From NCBI GenBank assembly GCA_946965045.2, contig OX337241.1, positions 2,847,744 to 2,911,743 on the forward strand: a stretch of 64,000 bases of DNA, given 5' to 3'. Both the position numbers and the translations under genes were made by a program. The DNA comes from Epithemia pelagica. Lineage: Eukaryota > Bacillariophyta > Bacillariophyceae > Surirellales > Surirellaceae. Every line of letters begins with the position of its first letter. Position 1 is the stretch's first letter. Positions 22,573 to 32,879 of the stretch are shown piece by piece. The notes under the pieces are model-generated. The model searched no databases. It was given only the letters and a program-made list of their open reading frames with translations, and was not told the DNA's origin.

Positions 22573-23976
22573 CGGGAACAACAAACCTGGATCGCAAACC
22601 ACTTCGTGCTTCGAAAAGACAAACTTTACTGATTCCCCCCGGCCTTGTCCAAATCTATGTAGTGAGCTGTGCACACTGTGTACTACGACACTGGTTTGAG
22701 GAAGCGGAAATCGACGACAACACTGCCAATTCTTTGTTTCTGCAGGTGCCGGAGCAAATTGCGCATGTTGTTCCACGAGTTGGTTTTGTTTTATGGCGAA
22801 GATGACAAACTCCGAGACTTGTCGCATTCAAAATCGACCTGGACGGAGTTTGTCCAGGGCACGGTGTTGAAACAGTGGGATGAAGGCAATGCCTATCGCA
22901 TTGAATTGCAAAGTGGATCCAAGACTCAAGTCTAGGCCCCCGTGGATATTGATGTGTACATTCGAAAACCGCTGGCGGCCTAATCGGTGCTAGAAAAAGA
23001 CGGTTTCGTTGCGTTTGTGCCGTTTGGATGTGGTATGCCATGCCACAGTAGACACATCTCCCAGAAGGACGAAGAAGAACAAGATTACGATCTATGATAT
23101 ATACACACGAGAGAGACTCTATGGATATACTTTTAGGATAACTTATGGATAGAAAACTTGGCGCTCTCTCGTTTGGCTGTTTCCAAGTCTATGTTAGAGA
23201 TCCACATTATTGTGTGGTGGTGGGTTGCTCCAGACAGAACAAGACGATCCATGACAATTGCACCAGAGAGACTCCCTATGGAGAGATACTTTTAGGCCAA
23301 CTCTTGGATAGGATCGTTTGGCAGACTCGACACTCGATTATCCAGCCCCCGTGTCCCGTGTATGTGCGTGCTCGACAGGATGCGTGACCGACAGACGGTA
23401 CTTGGTCTTGGTCAGTGGTCTTGGTCCCGTTTACAGAATCTTGGTCTTGGTGAAAGAATCCGATCGGTTGAACCAAAATCTTGAGGATCCTTCGGATTGA
23501 TGGCCAAGCTTGAGCGGCTGAAGTTTTGTCTGATCCATTTATTTTCAAAAACATGTATCGATCGCGGACGCGGAGAATTGAAATTCTGGACCGCACAACA
23601 AGATTTTCGCCTTGCTCGGTTGCACCAACCGGATCCATCATCCATCAAAACTTGGACTGTGCCACAAAGAGAGGGAGAAGTCGACAAGACTGACGTACAT
23701 TCTTCACTTTCGCCTCGCACTGTTTCGTGGTGAAGGATTTCCCGTTTGCTTCTTGGAACCATTCTTTCCTGGTGTTGTTGCAATAGATCCAATCCATCCT
23801 TCTCTTGGTACCATCCTTTGTTGTGGTTTGAATACACCAAGAGAGAGTGACTGCTCAATTGCCAGAGTCATTCTACAGGAGAACGAGAACGAACTAGCCT
23901 CATTCAAGTCAGCCTACCTCGAACGAGAAACTGTTACACGGAATATCAACGCTTGGACGAACCAACCAACGTGAAA

Positions 23977-25134
23977 ATGGTGCAAGTAAAAAGCGAAGAC
24001 GAACAAGAAACACCAACGGCCGTTGCCTCCTCGAATGTTACAGTAGAGAAGCGCAAACGTGGCGCCGAAGAAGAGGAATCCAACGAGACAACTGCCAGTG
24101 TGGTTGGTCATGACAGTAGTCCACCGACTAGTAGTCCTAGCAAACGGGCTCGGTGTGAGTCGTCCTTGTCCAACGACGTGACGGAAGATGACGACGACGA
24201 TACCGATGAATGTGCCCGCACGGCTCAACAAGTGGTGGATGCCGCCTTGGAAACCACACCCCTCTCCTTGATTGTCGTGGAGCAATGGAACCTGCCCGTA
24301 GTGTCGACGACCACATCGTCACCACGAGGCCCGTCCAACGCTCCGACAAGCACAACGACGACCACGACGACAAACACTCCAATTGTGGAACCCTCGTCTT
24401 CTGCCAGCCTCAAGAATTCGGACGTCTCCTTGGTGGTGACCCCCGTCGAGTCGTCGTCGTTGACAACGACCACGACGACCGACTCCTCCAAGCCCGTCCG
24501 TCGTCGGTCTACCACTCGTCGAACCACCACGACCACCACCAAGTCGTCGTCGTCGTCCTCCAACAACAACGCGAACAGCGGCCATCAACGTCGGTACGAA
24601 CCGACCGTCCCCATGAGCAAGGAAGAATTGAAACAATGGCGGTTGCAGGCTCGACGGGTCCGCAATCGCGAATCGGCCGCCGCCTCCCGCCTCAAGACAC
24701 GACAGCGCATTACCGAACTCGAACAGCAAGTCGCTCAGTTGCAACAAGCCTTGGAACAGGCGCAGGATCGCATTGCGCAATTGTCAACAAACTCCAAGGA
24801 AGTTGTCGTCGTGACCACGGATGAATCGGTCGCCACGGCGACGACGACGACGACGGATGCCTTGTCCGTGTCGTCGTCGTCGACGCAGTCTCCTCCGACA
24901 CCCATTTCCTCGTCTCCGGTTGTACTCGTGTCTCCCGTTCCCGTTTCGCCCAAGTCCTGCACGGTTCCCGAAGAATCCCTGTCCTCGTCCTGTTCCCTTT
25001 CGTCGTCGTCGTCCGACGTGCCCCCCAAGACAATGTCTGTTGTTGCTACTGTTGCCACGAGTGGTTCCACCACCACCACAACACCTTGTCCGGTGGTTGT
25101 ACCTAATGTGATTTCTCGACCCACTGCCGTTTGA
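23977..25134 (+). CDS. bZIP transcription factor
   Basis: The 385-aa product starts at the first ATG. An upstream in-frame TTG at 23953 lies in a repeated motif and is not preferred. The N-terminal 210 residues are acidic and rich in Ser/Thr with KRKR and KRAR patches that could be nuclear localisation signals. The bZIP domain is at about 215-269: basic region RRVRNRESAAASRLKTRQR (the N-x7-R signature is N-R-E-S-A-A-A-S-R), then a leucine zipper with Leu/Val heptads (ITELEQQVAQLQQALEQAQ). The C-terminal 110 residues are Ser/Thr/Val low complexity. It should bind ACGT-type DNA sites as a dimer in the nucleus. Targets cannot be read from the sequence. The gene may continue into the frame at 25209-25612. 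Confidence 0.9.
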   Translation: MVQVKSEDEQETPTAVASSNVTVEKRKRGAEEEESNETTASVVGHDSSPPTSSPSKRARCESSLSNDVTEDDDDDTDECARTAQQVVDAALETTPLSLIVVEQWNLPVVSTTTSSPRGPSNAPTSTTTTTTTNTPIVEPSSSASLKNSDVSLVVTPVESSSLTTTTTTDSSKPVRRRSTTRRTTTTTTKSSSSSSNNNANSGHQRRYEPTVPMSKEELKQWRLQARRVRNRESAAASRLKTRQRITELEQQVAQLQQALEQAQDRIAQLSTNSKEVVVVTTDESVATATTTTTDALSVSSSSTQSPPTPISSSPVVLVSPVPVSPKSCTVPEESLSSSCSLSSSSSDVPPKTMSVVATVATSGSTTTTTPCPVVVPNVISRPTAV

Positions 25135-25208
25135 GTCTCGGATCCAACCCCATATGGGCTGCAGTTTTTTTTTGTCCAAAAAAAACTCCCCACTAATCAA
25201 TTTTCCAG

Positions 25209-25612
25209 CCGCGAAAATTCACCCCTCTTGTACAACCACCCCTGTTGTGGTGGAGACACGCTCGGCAACAACAACAACCAGCAAGACGACAAACACGACG
25301 ACGACAACGACAAGTTTGGGAACGGACGACACTACCAAGAGCACCACCACCAAGATGGAATCCAGTGACGTTGCCGCCACGACGGAACCCAGTGTTGCCA
25401 TGGCAGCTCCTCCCATGGTAGTATCGAGTTCGGACGAATCCAAAGAATTGTCGTCCTCGGACGAAGAGGACGAAGACGAGAACGACAAGAATGTTGTCTT
25501 GTCGTCGTCGTCGAGCAACAAGCGAGCTGACGACATATTGGAATTGGATTGCTTTTTGCAAGAAGCCTTTACGGACCACCAAGATTCCTTGTTGAAACAT
25601 CTTCCCGTGTAA
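25209..25612 (+). CDS. Acidic Ser/Thr-rich frame, possible last bZIP exon
   Basis: An open frame follows a good acceptor-like site (AATCAATTTTCCAG, ending at 25208). It encodes a Thr-rich stretch, an acidic SSDEEDEDEND stretch, and a C-terminus ADDILELDCFLQEAF. That ending resembles a short activation helix and would suit the end of the bZIP protein. The best in-phase donor I find (GT at 25088) is weak, so the link is unproven. The alternative is an independent 152-aa protein starting at 25154. A poly-T/poly-A pair at 25165-25187 lies in the gap. Confidence 0.4.
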
Positions 25613-26005
25613 CTACTGCATTCGGTTGATGTTGCATACAGGCGTTTGTTCTGTAAAGCGCAAACATAATGTGTGTGCCCCAAACGATTTTGTGTAGGTG
25701 TACATCAAACGTACATGTATGGATGCACAAAAGGATGGAATATGTAAGTCGGTTCCCATATAGTTAGTGTCATTGTTATATGCCTGTTGTAGCGTCCTTA
25801 GGAATGCACAATCCTTGGGATATTCTCGGAAGGTTCCTAGTGTTCGTGCCATGGTAATGATGATGATGATGATCCTTTCTATACAAAATGCTTCACTACA
25901 TGAAATCCGTAGCGATTTCCTCGTGACTTCCTATATCCAAATATCATTTTGCCATAATTCCCGATACAACAACGAGAACTTGATACGAAACAAACCACTT
26001 GTCCG

Positions 26006-29000
26006 TTACACCATGCGTTCCAGACATTGTCGTAACACTTGGAGTGATAGTGTGGACTCTTCCTCCCCTTGCTGCGGTGCCACGAGCGTTGCCAAATTGG
26101 GACCGGCCAAACTCGATTCCTGATAGACAGCCAGAATATCGGAATAAAAGCTGGCATCGCGGGTCGTACGCGCCGTTTCCAAACACGACACATATGCATC
26201 GCGTGTGGCATGAACGACTCGTTTGCACCCTTCCAGGACGGCCACATGTTGCGGCGCAAGTTTTTTGCGCGGCTTGTTGTCGTCGTCATCATTGTCGCTG
26301 CTGGGTACCGAAAGAAGAATGGCTCGAACTCGTTCGAGAAACAGTTGAATCAAGGGTGTCGCAAAGGTCACAAAGGATTCCGCGTTGCGCACATCACGCG
26401 ATTTGCCTTGATCCGGCGCAGTGTTTGTGGCATTGTCGTCATTGGTGTCTCGTGCCGCCGCCGCGAGACCAATATGACCATAATCCGAAACAACCGGGAA
26501 TAGTCGAGACCCACTAATTTGCATGGCGGCCTCACATACTTCCCAACACCATCCTCGAAGTTGCACTTCCATCAGATGCTGAAACGAAAACGTGTCTCGG
26601 GTTTCTGTTTCCGTGCTGCTGCTGCTGCCAGTCGTGCTCCAGCGCAACAACCCCATGGGACTCAGAATGGATTCCTCCAGCAATCGCTTTGTAACTGTGA
26701 TCCACGCTGTCCGCGAATAGGACAAGCAACATTCTGAAAGAAGGTCCAAAAAGATACATTCACACTCCAATGCCAGTTCCTTCTTCTTTTCATCATTGCT
26801 TTCTCCTCCTTCTTGTTGTTGTTGTGTTTCTTGGGCCACAACGCCTTCAATCAATGCTCGATATTTACGAATGGCATTCAAAACTTGGGCCAGTGCATCT
26901 GTGGTTTCGTTTTCCATCATGGAAAGGTCTTGATCCATGGCGTCCGCATTTGGTTGCGACTTTTCCAACAAGAGTATCCGCAAGTCGCCTCGCTCTCCAT
27001 ACAAGGGAATCCACAACGCACGAATCAAGGCTTTGGTTCGCCAGAATGTGGCATTCGCCGACGGCGTTTCGGTCATACTAGCTTCTTCCTGAAGAGCCGA
27101 TTGAAAGGATTCTTTAAGTTCGTCGGTCCCCATATACTGTAAAATCGAGAACGGATCTTCCTCCATGCCCCATATTCGACGACCCAAATCTTGCTTCAAC
27201 GTGTCCAAGAATTTCCGACTCGCACCTTCCGGTTCTGCTTGTTCGGAATCGGGAGGAATCATGGTCTCTATCAATGCGTGCGGCAAATGAGATACCATGT
27301 CCGAAATGGTATCGGGACTGGCATGTTCCAGAACCAGGGCCAAACTTTCTCGCACAAAGGCTCCTCGACTATTGGCCCACACCGACGATGATCCACCGCC
27401 TACAAATACAAAGGACTGCCAATGGGTCCAATAATCCGCCGGCCATTGATAATTGGAATGAATCAGGTGAAAGGAAAACCATTGACACAGATTGTAGCGC
27501 GCCGTGGGCGTCAAGGTGGGCATGTAATCTTCCACCAAGGTGGCCACTCCCAGGACGGTGGCGGCGGTCATGGCCGCCGGTTCCACCTTGATCAATTCCA
27601 ACAAGATGCGCGAGAGATAGGTCACATCCAAAATCGATTCCGTCCAAATGGTTCCCGATTGTACAATCAAGGATAAAATGACTTCCACAACGACAAATTC
27701 CAAGCCAATAGCAGCCGTTGGTGCGGATGTGGTTTCTTTGTCCGCAGTGGCCGTTGCGTCTGCCGGTTCTCCTTCTTCTTGTTTCATTGGGTTTTGCTTC
27801 GTCGGTTCCGTGTCACTGTCCAAGACAAAGTGTCGCAAGGACCAGACTTGTTCGGCGACCGCTTTGAGGGTTCCCCGTTCCACACCGACAGGACTGACCT
27901 TGGGTTCATGACACAGTAAACAATCTCGAACCGCTTGTCCCAAAAAGTACCGATCCACCTGACCAAAGGTTTTGCGATACAGTCGGAGTCGTTCATTGTC
28001 GTGTTCTTCTTCCTCCTCTTCATCATCTTCTTCCTCTTCTCCGTCATCAGTCGGGGGCGATCCAAAAATGGGCAATCGACCGACCACCACACCTTGCAAC
28101 GGATGACGGGACGCCAAGGACCAGGTCCGCCACGTGGGTGGTGCCTCGGACGACGACGACAAGGCGGCCGGTCCTCCCAACAAGAGCGTCAAGGCGCGAC
28201 AGTGGGAAAAGAAATGGAGCATCAAGGGGGGTTCGGTATAGACCACGGCCTCCGTGGTGGATGGCTTGTTGTTGTTGGTATTCATGGTGGAATCGTTTGG
28301 TTCTTCTTTGGGGATTGATTCGCCGTCTTGGGACGGCGCCTCGTCCATGGTTGCATCCTTATTGTTGTTGTTGTTGTTGTTATTGTTGGACGAGGGCATG
28401 ACATTCCAGGGATCGTCGGTAAAGAGTGACACACGACTCGGGTAGGGTGTCATCGTGGAAAGCGTGTGAAGGCAGGTTTGCAATTCTTGCAAACTATCGC
28501 ACAAGGGACGGGCCGCGTCATCCTCGTCGTCGTCCATTTCGTCCTCTTCTTCCTCCTCTTCTTCTGCTTCAGTATCCTCTGCCTTGACGGTGCCCGTTGG
28601 TTTGGCATCGTCTTGTTCGTATGGCAACAAAATGGCTTGGGATCCAATTCCGGGTTCAAAGACGGACGAGGAGTGCGGCGCATGATTCAGGAAGGACGAC
28701 GACAAGTTGTGCAAGGGTTGTACCAAGTCGTGCTGAATTCGAACGGCCGAGACGGTTTGGGGTGCGCCTCCTGTCAGCAGGAGATAGGGGAGGGTAGACT
28801 GAACGACATGGGCCAGAATGTGGGCCAGATTCGAGTCTATCGTGGTAGTGGTACTACTGCCCAGGGATGGCGGCGTCGATTGCCCCACACACGTGGCGGC
28901 TTGCACGAGGACCTGCAGCAATTCCACAAGGGTGAGCGCGGATTGATTCGTGGCCGCCACGACGGGATCCATCCAGTCCTCCTCGTCCTCGTCGTTCGGT

Positions 29001-29980
29001 TCGTTGTCGTCGGGTTCCCCCGTCGTGGCACTCGAGGACCGCGTTAGGGCCACGAGTCCGACCCGACTCAAAAGGACCAAATATTGCAACCACAAGCGCA
29101 CTCGAACGACGCGTCGCGCCAAGCTCGTCGTGTCGTTGTGGTTGTCATTGTAGAGAAACATGGCATTGAGATCGTGGGCCAGGCGGCACAAGACATAATT
29201 GACGGTCCGTTCCGCCAAGGCCCGGCCGGCATTTGGAGTGGAAGATGATGGTGATGATGGTGGCGATTGTTGCAGAGTGGTCACGACGGCCACCGTCAAG
29301 GCGGTATAGGGATTGGTTTGCAAGGGTCCGGTCGCCACGGCTTGCACCAGACTCGATGCCAAGGGACCGGCCACCACGGCGGCATCCTTGGGATTGGGGT
29401 CGGACGACGATTGCAAAAACAAGTGCGCGCGTTGACACACGACTTGGGTCAACCGAGCGACATTGTCGGCCGTCCACAAGAGGCGTTGGTGTCGACGGTC
29501 TTGTTGTGGTTGTTGTTGGGACGATTCATTCCTGGTCATTGTCTTTTGGTCATCCTCCATGGTAGTTTGGTGCTCCGTGGCGCAAGCCTCTAGTAATTGA
29601 TGTGGCACTTGTCCCACTTGATAGAGCATTTCATTCAATTGTTGCAACAAGAGGAATTGCGGATCGTGGGAGGGCGGTTCGGCACAAAATCGATTGCTTT
29701 GGGAAGAGGATGGTGGGGGACCCCGACCTCCCCCTCGGCCTCGACCCCGTCCCCCACCATAGGGTTCATGATACTGTGGAGGATATCGTCCACCACCGCC
29801 TCGACCTCCTCGATCGCGAAAGCCTCGTCCTCGTCCACCACCACCATGATGATGATATCCACCCCGGCGTCCGCCGCCACCACGACCACCTCGACGAGGA
29901 TTGTTGTTGTACGATCGATGATGCGAGTTGTTGTGATCTATGCCAGACGAATCACGATGCGCACTCAAGGGACGATCCAT
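26006..29980 (-). CDS. NCBP1: Nuclear cap-binding protein subunit 1 (CBP80-like)
   Basis: The frame encodes 1324 aa, longer than the roughly 790-860 aa usual for the family because of inserted low-complexity tracts. Residues 25-90 are Arg/Gly-rich (GGRGRGFRDRGGRGGGGR) with YHHHGG, a likely RNA-binding and methylated RGG region. An MIF4G-like helical body follows, with poly-Asp/Glu, poly-Asn and Ser/Thr inserts. The family signature is in the middle: LCQWFSFHLIHSNYQWP, preceded by a helical stretch VEVILSLIVQSGTIW. With the small subunit CBP20 it should bind the 5' cap of nuclear RNA and promote splicing and export. No introns are needed. The assignment rests on motifs recognised by eye. Confidence 0.75.
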   Translation of the reverse strand: MDRPLSAHRDSSGIDHNNSHHRSYNNNPRRGGRGGGGRRGGYHHHGGGGRGRGFRDRGGRGGGGRYPPQYHEPYGGGRGRGRGGGRGPPPSSSQSNRFCAEPPSHDPQFLLLQQLNEMLYQVGQVPHQLLEACATEHQTTMEDDQKTMTRNESSQQQPQQDRRHQRLLWTADNVARLTQVVCQRAHLFLQSSSDPNPKDAAVVAGPLASSLVQAVATGPLQTNPYTALTVAVVTTLQQSPPSSPSSSTPNAGRALAERTVNYVLCRLAHDLNAMFLYNDNHNDTTSLARRVVRVRLWLQYLVLLSRVGLVALTRSSSATTGEPDDNEPNDEDEEDWMDPVVAATNQSALTLVELLQVLVQAATCVGQSTPPSLGSSTTTTIDSNLAHILAHVVQSTLPYLLLTGGAPQTVSAVRIQHDLVQPLHNLSSSFLNHAPHSSSVFEPGIGSQAILLPYEQDDAKPTGTVKAEDTEAEEEEEEEDEMDDDEDDAARPLCDSLQELQTCLHTLSTMTPYPSRVSLFTDDPWNVMPSSNNNNNNNNNKDATMDEAPSQDGESIPKEEPNDSTMNTNNNKPSTTEAVVYTEPPLMLHFFSHCRALTLLLGGPAALSSSSEAPPTWRTWSLASRHPLQGVVVGRLPIFGSPPTDDGEEEEDDEEEEEEHDNERLRLYRKTFGQVDRYFLGQAVRDCLLCHEPKVSPVGVERGTLKAVAEQVWSLRHFVLDSDTEPTKQNPMKQEEGEPADATATADKETTSAPTAAIGLEFVVVEVILSLIVQSGTIWTESILDVTYLSRILLELIKVEPAAMTAATVLGVATLVEDYMPTLTPTARYNLCQWFSFHLIHSNYQWPADYWTHWQSFVFVGGGSSSVWANSRGAFVRESLALVLEHASPDTISDMVSHLPHALIETMIPPDSEQAEPEGASRKFLDTLKQDLGRRIWGMEEDPFSILQYMGTDELKESFQSALQEEASMTETPSANATFWRTKALIRALWIPLYGERGDLRILLLEKSQPNADAMDQDLSMMENETTDALAQVLNAIRKYRALIEGVVAQETQQQQEGGESNDEKKKELALECECIFLDLLSECCLSYSRTAWITVTKRLLEESILSPMGLLRWSTTGSSSSTETETRDTFSFQHLMEVQLRGWCWEVCEAAMQISGSRLFPVVSDYGHIGLAAAARDTNDDNATNTAPDQGKSRDVRNAESFVTFATPLIQLFLERVRAILLSVPSSDNDDDDNKPRKKLAPQHVAVLEGCKRVVHATRDAYVSCLETARTTRDASFYSDILAVYQESSLAGPNLATLVAPQQGEEESTLSLQVLRQCLERMV

Positions 29981-31106
29981 GTTGTATCCTTCTTGTTGTT
30001 GTTGTTGTTGTTGTGCTTGTGCTTGGAATTCTTGGACCGATTCAATGAACTGGTGCCGTCACACACACACACACTGGAATCGTTTGTCGTCACACGTTGG
30101 ACCTTGAGTGTTGTGTTCGGAATGGTGCAACGGTCCTCGGTTGTCGGTTGTCGTTCGCTCAAGATTTGTGTCACGAGGAATCGGCTCCGGTCAATGCCCT
30201 TTTCTTTCTTTTGTTTACTTGTCGTTCTCGACTTGTGTGTTAGCTTGGTTGGTTCCTTGCGTTTGCTGCCCTTCTCTCCAAAGTTGTTGTGGTATTGTCG
30301 TTGTCGCTCTCTCTTCTTCTTCTCACCAAAAATCTGGCAGAGAGCATAGAGCAACACAGCCAGAGACAGTGTCAGTCAGTCAGTTTGTCAGTCAGCCTGT
30401 ATATAAGTCAGTCCGTCTGTACTGACTTTCTGTCTGCCGATCTGTACGGATCGGAAGCGAGCCAGACCAATAACGCGCACAGCCAGCCACGCCCGAGCTC
30501 CATTCGCGCCGGTCGAGAAATCATGATCGGCCGGAACAGGATCACCGCACAAACAAACTCTCTGTACGGTTCCGTCTCCCCGCCGGGGCGATTGATTGAA
30601 AGTGACAGCGAACCACACGACGAGACTGTGCTCCACCACCAACAAGCACGACGGAGGGGTGGCAAAGAAAGAAATGGCCCCTGTTTGCTGGTTCGCCAAA
30701 ACATGTCGCCGTTCTTGTCGTCGTCGAGTGACTCGAGCCAAAAAACAACAAGAACAACAACACAAGAATCCAATTGCTCCAATGGGAGGGTCCCCATGAC
30801 ACAACAACCAAACATGAGACTACATCACCTTTCTTTCTTCTTCCCCAGTGTGCGTTCTTGGAGCTGCATCGGCACCCGGACGGTCCACCAGCATGGACTG
30901 ACCCATTGGTGACACATGCATTAAATGAACGTTGTGGGATCTTCCCCAATCTTGGGAAGACGATACGACAAAAGTTTATCAAGCGGAAAGAACGACGGAT
31001 TCTTGGATCTCTTTAGAATATAGGTCTATAGTATTGCGTTGTTCTGATACCTCCCTGTGGTGGTCACGTTCGACACAACGGCACTCTCGGAACGGAAAAC
31101 ACACTT
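29981..31106. other. Intergenic region with simple repeats
   Basis: Simple sequence dominates: a TTG-repeat at 29992-30013 just upstream of the cap-binding gene start, a CA repeat at about 30060-30073, and CAGT/GTCA repeats at 30370-30425. Open frames on both strands here have no recognisable domain. This is probably the shared 5' region of the cap-binding protein gene and the 3' flank of the next minus-strand gene. Confidence 0.4.
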
Positions 31107-32421
31107 TTACTTTTTTCCTGTTTGTTTCACTTCTTGATGATCTCCCACAGCCAACTGATATACACGCATTGGTGAATCGACATAATACGGAGTCCATGAA
31201 GTAGTTTTCTTGCCCTTGGACTCGACCAATTCTAAATCCGGAACAGAATAGCCAAAAACAGCATTCGAACCAGAAAGCACATCAAAGCCCACGACATAAA
31301 TGATATTATCGCAACTCGAGGACATACCAAAAAAAGATTCCACTGACTTGTGATACCATCGGAACCAACAGTCGCACTAACATCCACTTCTGCAGAAGGC
31401 TCCACTGGTGACGCGGGGAAAGCATCTTGAATGTCGTATTGATGAATCAGTCCCCCTTGGAGCAGAGTTCTATTAAGAAAGCAACCTCCATCCTTACCTC
31501 CTCCACGATGTACATGGAGATCATTGTAATAATCATCCGGCTCTACATTGGCAAAAACTGTAACGTTAAGCGTATCTTGATGATCATCACGAAACGATAC
31601 AATCTTTCCGGTCAAACCAACAAACACAATGCTGTTCCACACGGCCAGCGATTTCACACTTGAGAATTCAAAAGGGACATTCTTTCGAAGGAACCATCAC
31701 TGAGGGAAAAACGTGCAAATGTTTAAGAAAAGGGGATGTCTCTGGCAATCATATACAATTTGTCCTGGTCGATATCAAATTCGGCAATGAATTTGCTTGG
31801 AGATTTAATAAAGGCTGGTTCAATGGCCCCAGTTTTAGTGTCAATGCGAGCGATCGGCCTTTTGAGACCACACAGTCCTAAAAACCCAAACCATCCTATT
31901 CGAGCAAACAGGAACTCTCCAATTCGCTGCACGTCCTCAACACAAGAACTACAGTCTCCAGGATTCAAGAAATCTTCCCCCGGATAAAGCAGCACAGCCT
32001 CGTTTTCCGTGTCGTCCAGCGGTGAGTACCCATAGATGGATGTCGTGGAGGGCGGATCACTAAGGACCATATAGGCTGCATTTTCTTGTTCTTCCTCTAC
32101 GCTCTCGCTTGAGGCTGCTGCAAAAAGTTCGGCTTCTTCTGCTGCATCATCATGACCAAGAGCGACAGGCGAAGGAGCTGACGACGAAAAAAGTTCCCGC
32201 GAAACAAACATTTCAGATGAAGCGAATTCAGTTCTTCGTATCCAGTATGAATACCTTGACAATTCCAGAAAACGTTTTGGTACGTTTGCAACTTTATGGA
32301 TAACGTCATTGTGATGCCAGAGACAAACAGCCATGAACGCATGCATCTCGGCGACAACATCTCGGTGACAAAGTTGCAGAGACCCGAGACCCAGTTCTAC
32401 AGTTCTTGTCGTTCTGTACAT
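31107..32421 (-). CDS. Hypothetical minus-strand gene, exon structure unresolved
   Basis: Three minus-strand open segments follow one another: 32421-31723, 31657-31232 and 31343-31107. The first encodes an acidic protein with an FLFARIGWFGFLGLCGLKRP hydrophobic stretch and ends with DKLYMIARDI. The second contains VKSLAVWNSIVFVGLTGKIVSF. The third contains NIIYVVGFDVLSGSNAVFGY. The style (short beta-strand-like V-x-F-x-G words) suggests a beta-propeller-like protein spanning all three with small introns or frameshifts; TCCCTCAG at about 31697 is one acceptor candidate, but no choice joined all frames cleanly. I do not recognise the family. It lies just left of Copia element 2. Confidence 0.4.
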
Positions 32422-32558
32422 CGCTCTGGAATCCAGTCAACATATTTCAGCATCGCTCCGATTCTCACATTTGGAGGCTTTTCGCCCCCCTACGATACAC
32501 AACATGTGATGGCTCCGTTCTATTACTTGTGCCATGACTTGGCTAAGGGTGTAATCAG

Positions 32559-32819
32559 TGTTGAGGATATGTGACCAGGCGACGAGTAGCAGCGAGCAGA
32601 CGCCGAGTAGCAGCGAGCAAGCAGCGACTCAAGAATGTGATTCGGAAGCAAAGGATCCAAACTTGAATGATGAAGATGAAGCCTGGACTTTAGTCCGTCG
32701 ACGTGGCAAAAGCAACATTAGGCAAGATGAACAAGCAAGTGTTCATTCTAAGGAGATTACGTAGTTCGATAAGCCTATAAAGAGTTGCTTTTACGGCACG
32801 GCTTGTTTGAGTTTCAACA
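32559..32819 (+). repeat. 5' LTR of Copia element 2
   Basis: The 261-bp LTR is identical by eye to the 3' copy except that three bases (GCC) are absent near 32678. It carries an open frame of which the 3' copy is the C-terminus of Pol. A 12-bp word CTAAGGAGATTA at 32748-32759 pairs with TAATCTCCTTAG at 32820-32831, just beyond the LTR end. Confidence 0.93.
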
Positions 32820-32879
32820 TAATCTCCTTAGAAATAAAACCTTATATCGTATCACAGACTGTGACGGGAACTACGGTAT

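Larger units (their letters stand above)
21525..22795. pseudogene. Four broken copies of a CAHC-WF coding module
   Basis: A coding module with a VVSCAHCVLR, WFEEAE-DDNTANS, LQVPEQI-HV pattern occurs four times. Plus-strand copies lie at about 21525-21645 (broken by TAA after the WF), about 21790-21915 and about 22655-22795. One minus-strand copy lies at about 21660-21806. No copy has a full gene around it. The first and the inverted copy face each other and create hairpin B. The parental gene is not in the window and its function is unknown; CxxC could bind a metal. Confidence 0.55.
20190..23976. repeat. Decayed segmental duplications between GTPase and bZIP genes
   Basis: The 3' end of the GTPase gene and its downstream flank recur at about 21945-22170 and 22850-23090, with stops and frameshifts (for example TAG inside the VWAPVD segment of the second copy). 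The sequence just upstream of the bZIP gene (GCTTGGACGAACCAACC) recurs at about 20895 and 22259, and a GGATAGAAAGCTT-type block recurs around 20350, 20430 and 23150. The whole stretch is therefore a series of diverged copies of one intergenic unit, mixed with a foreign coding module and hairpins listed separately. Confidence 0.7.

Noticed and set aside
25165-25187. Poly-T then poly-A pair resembling a rho-independent terminator
   Set aside because: The sequence is eukaryotic nuclear DNA; such terminators are not expected and the pair lies between two likely coding segments.
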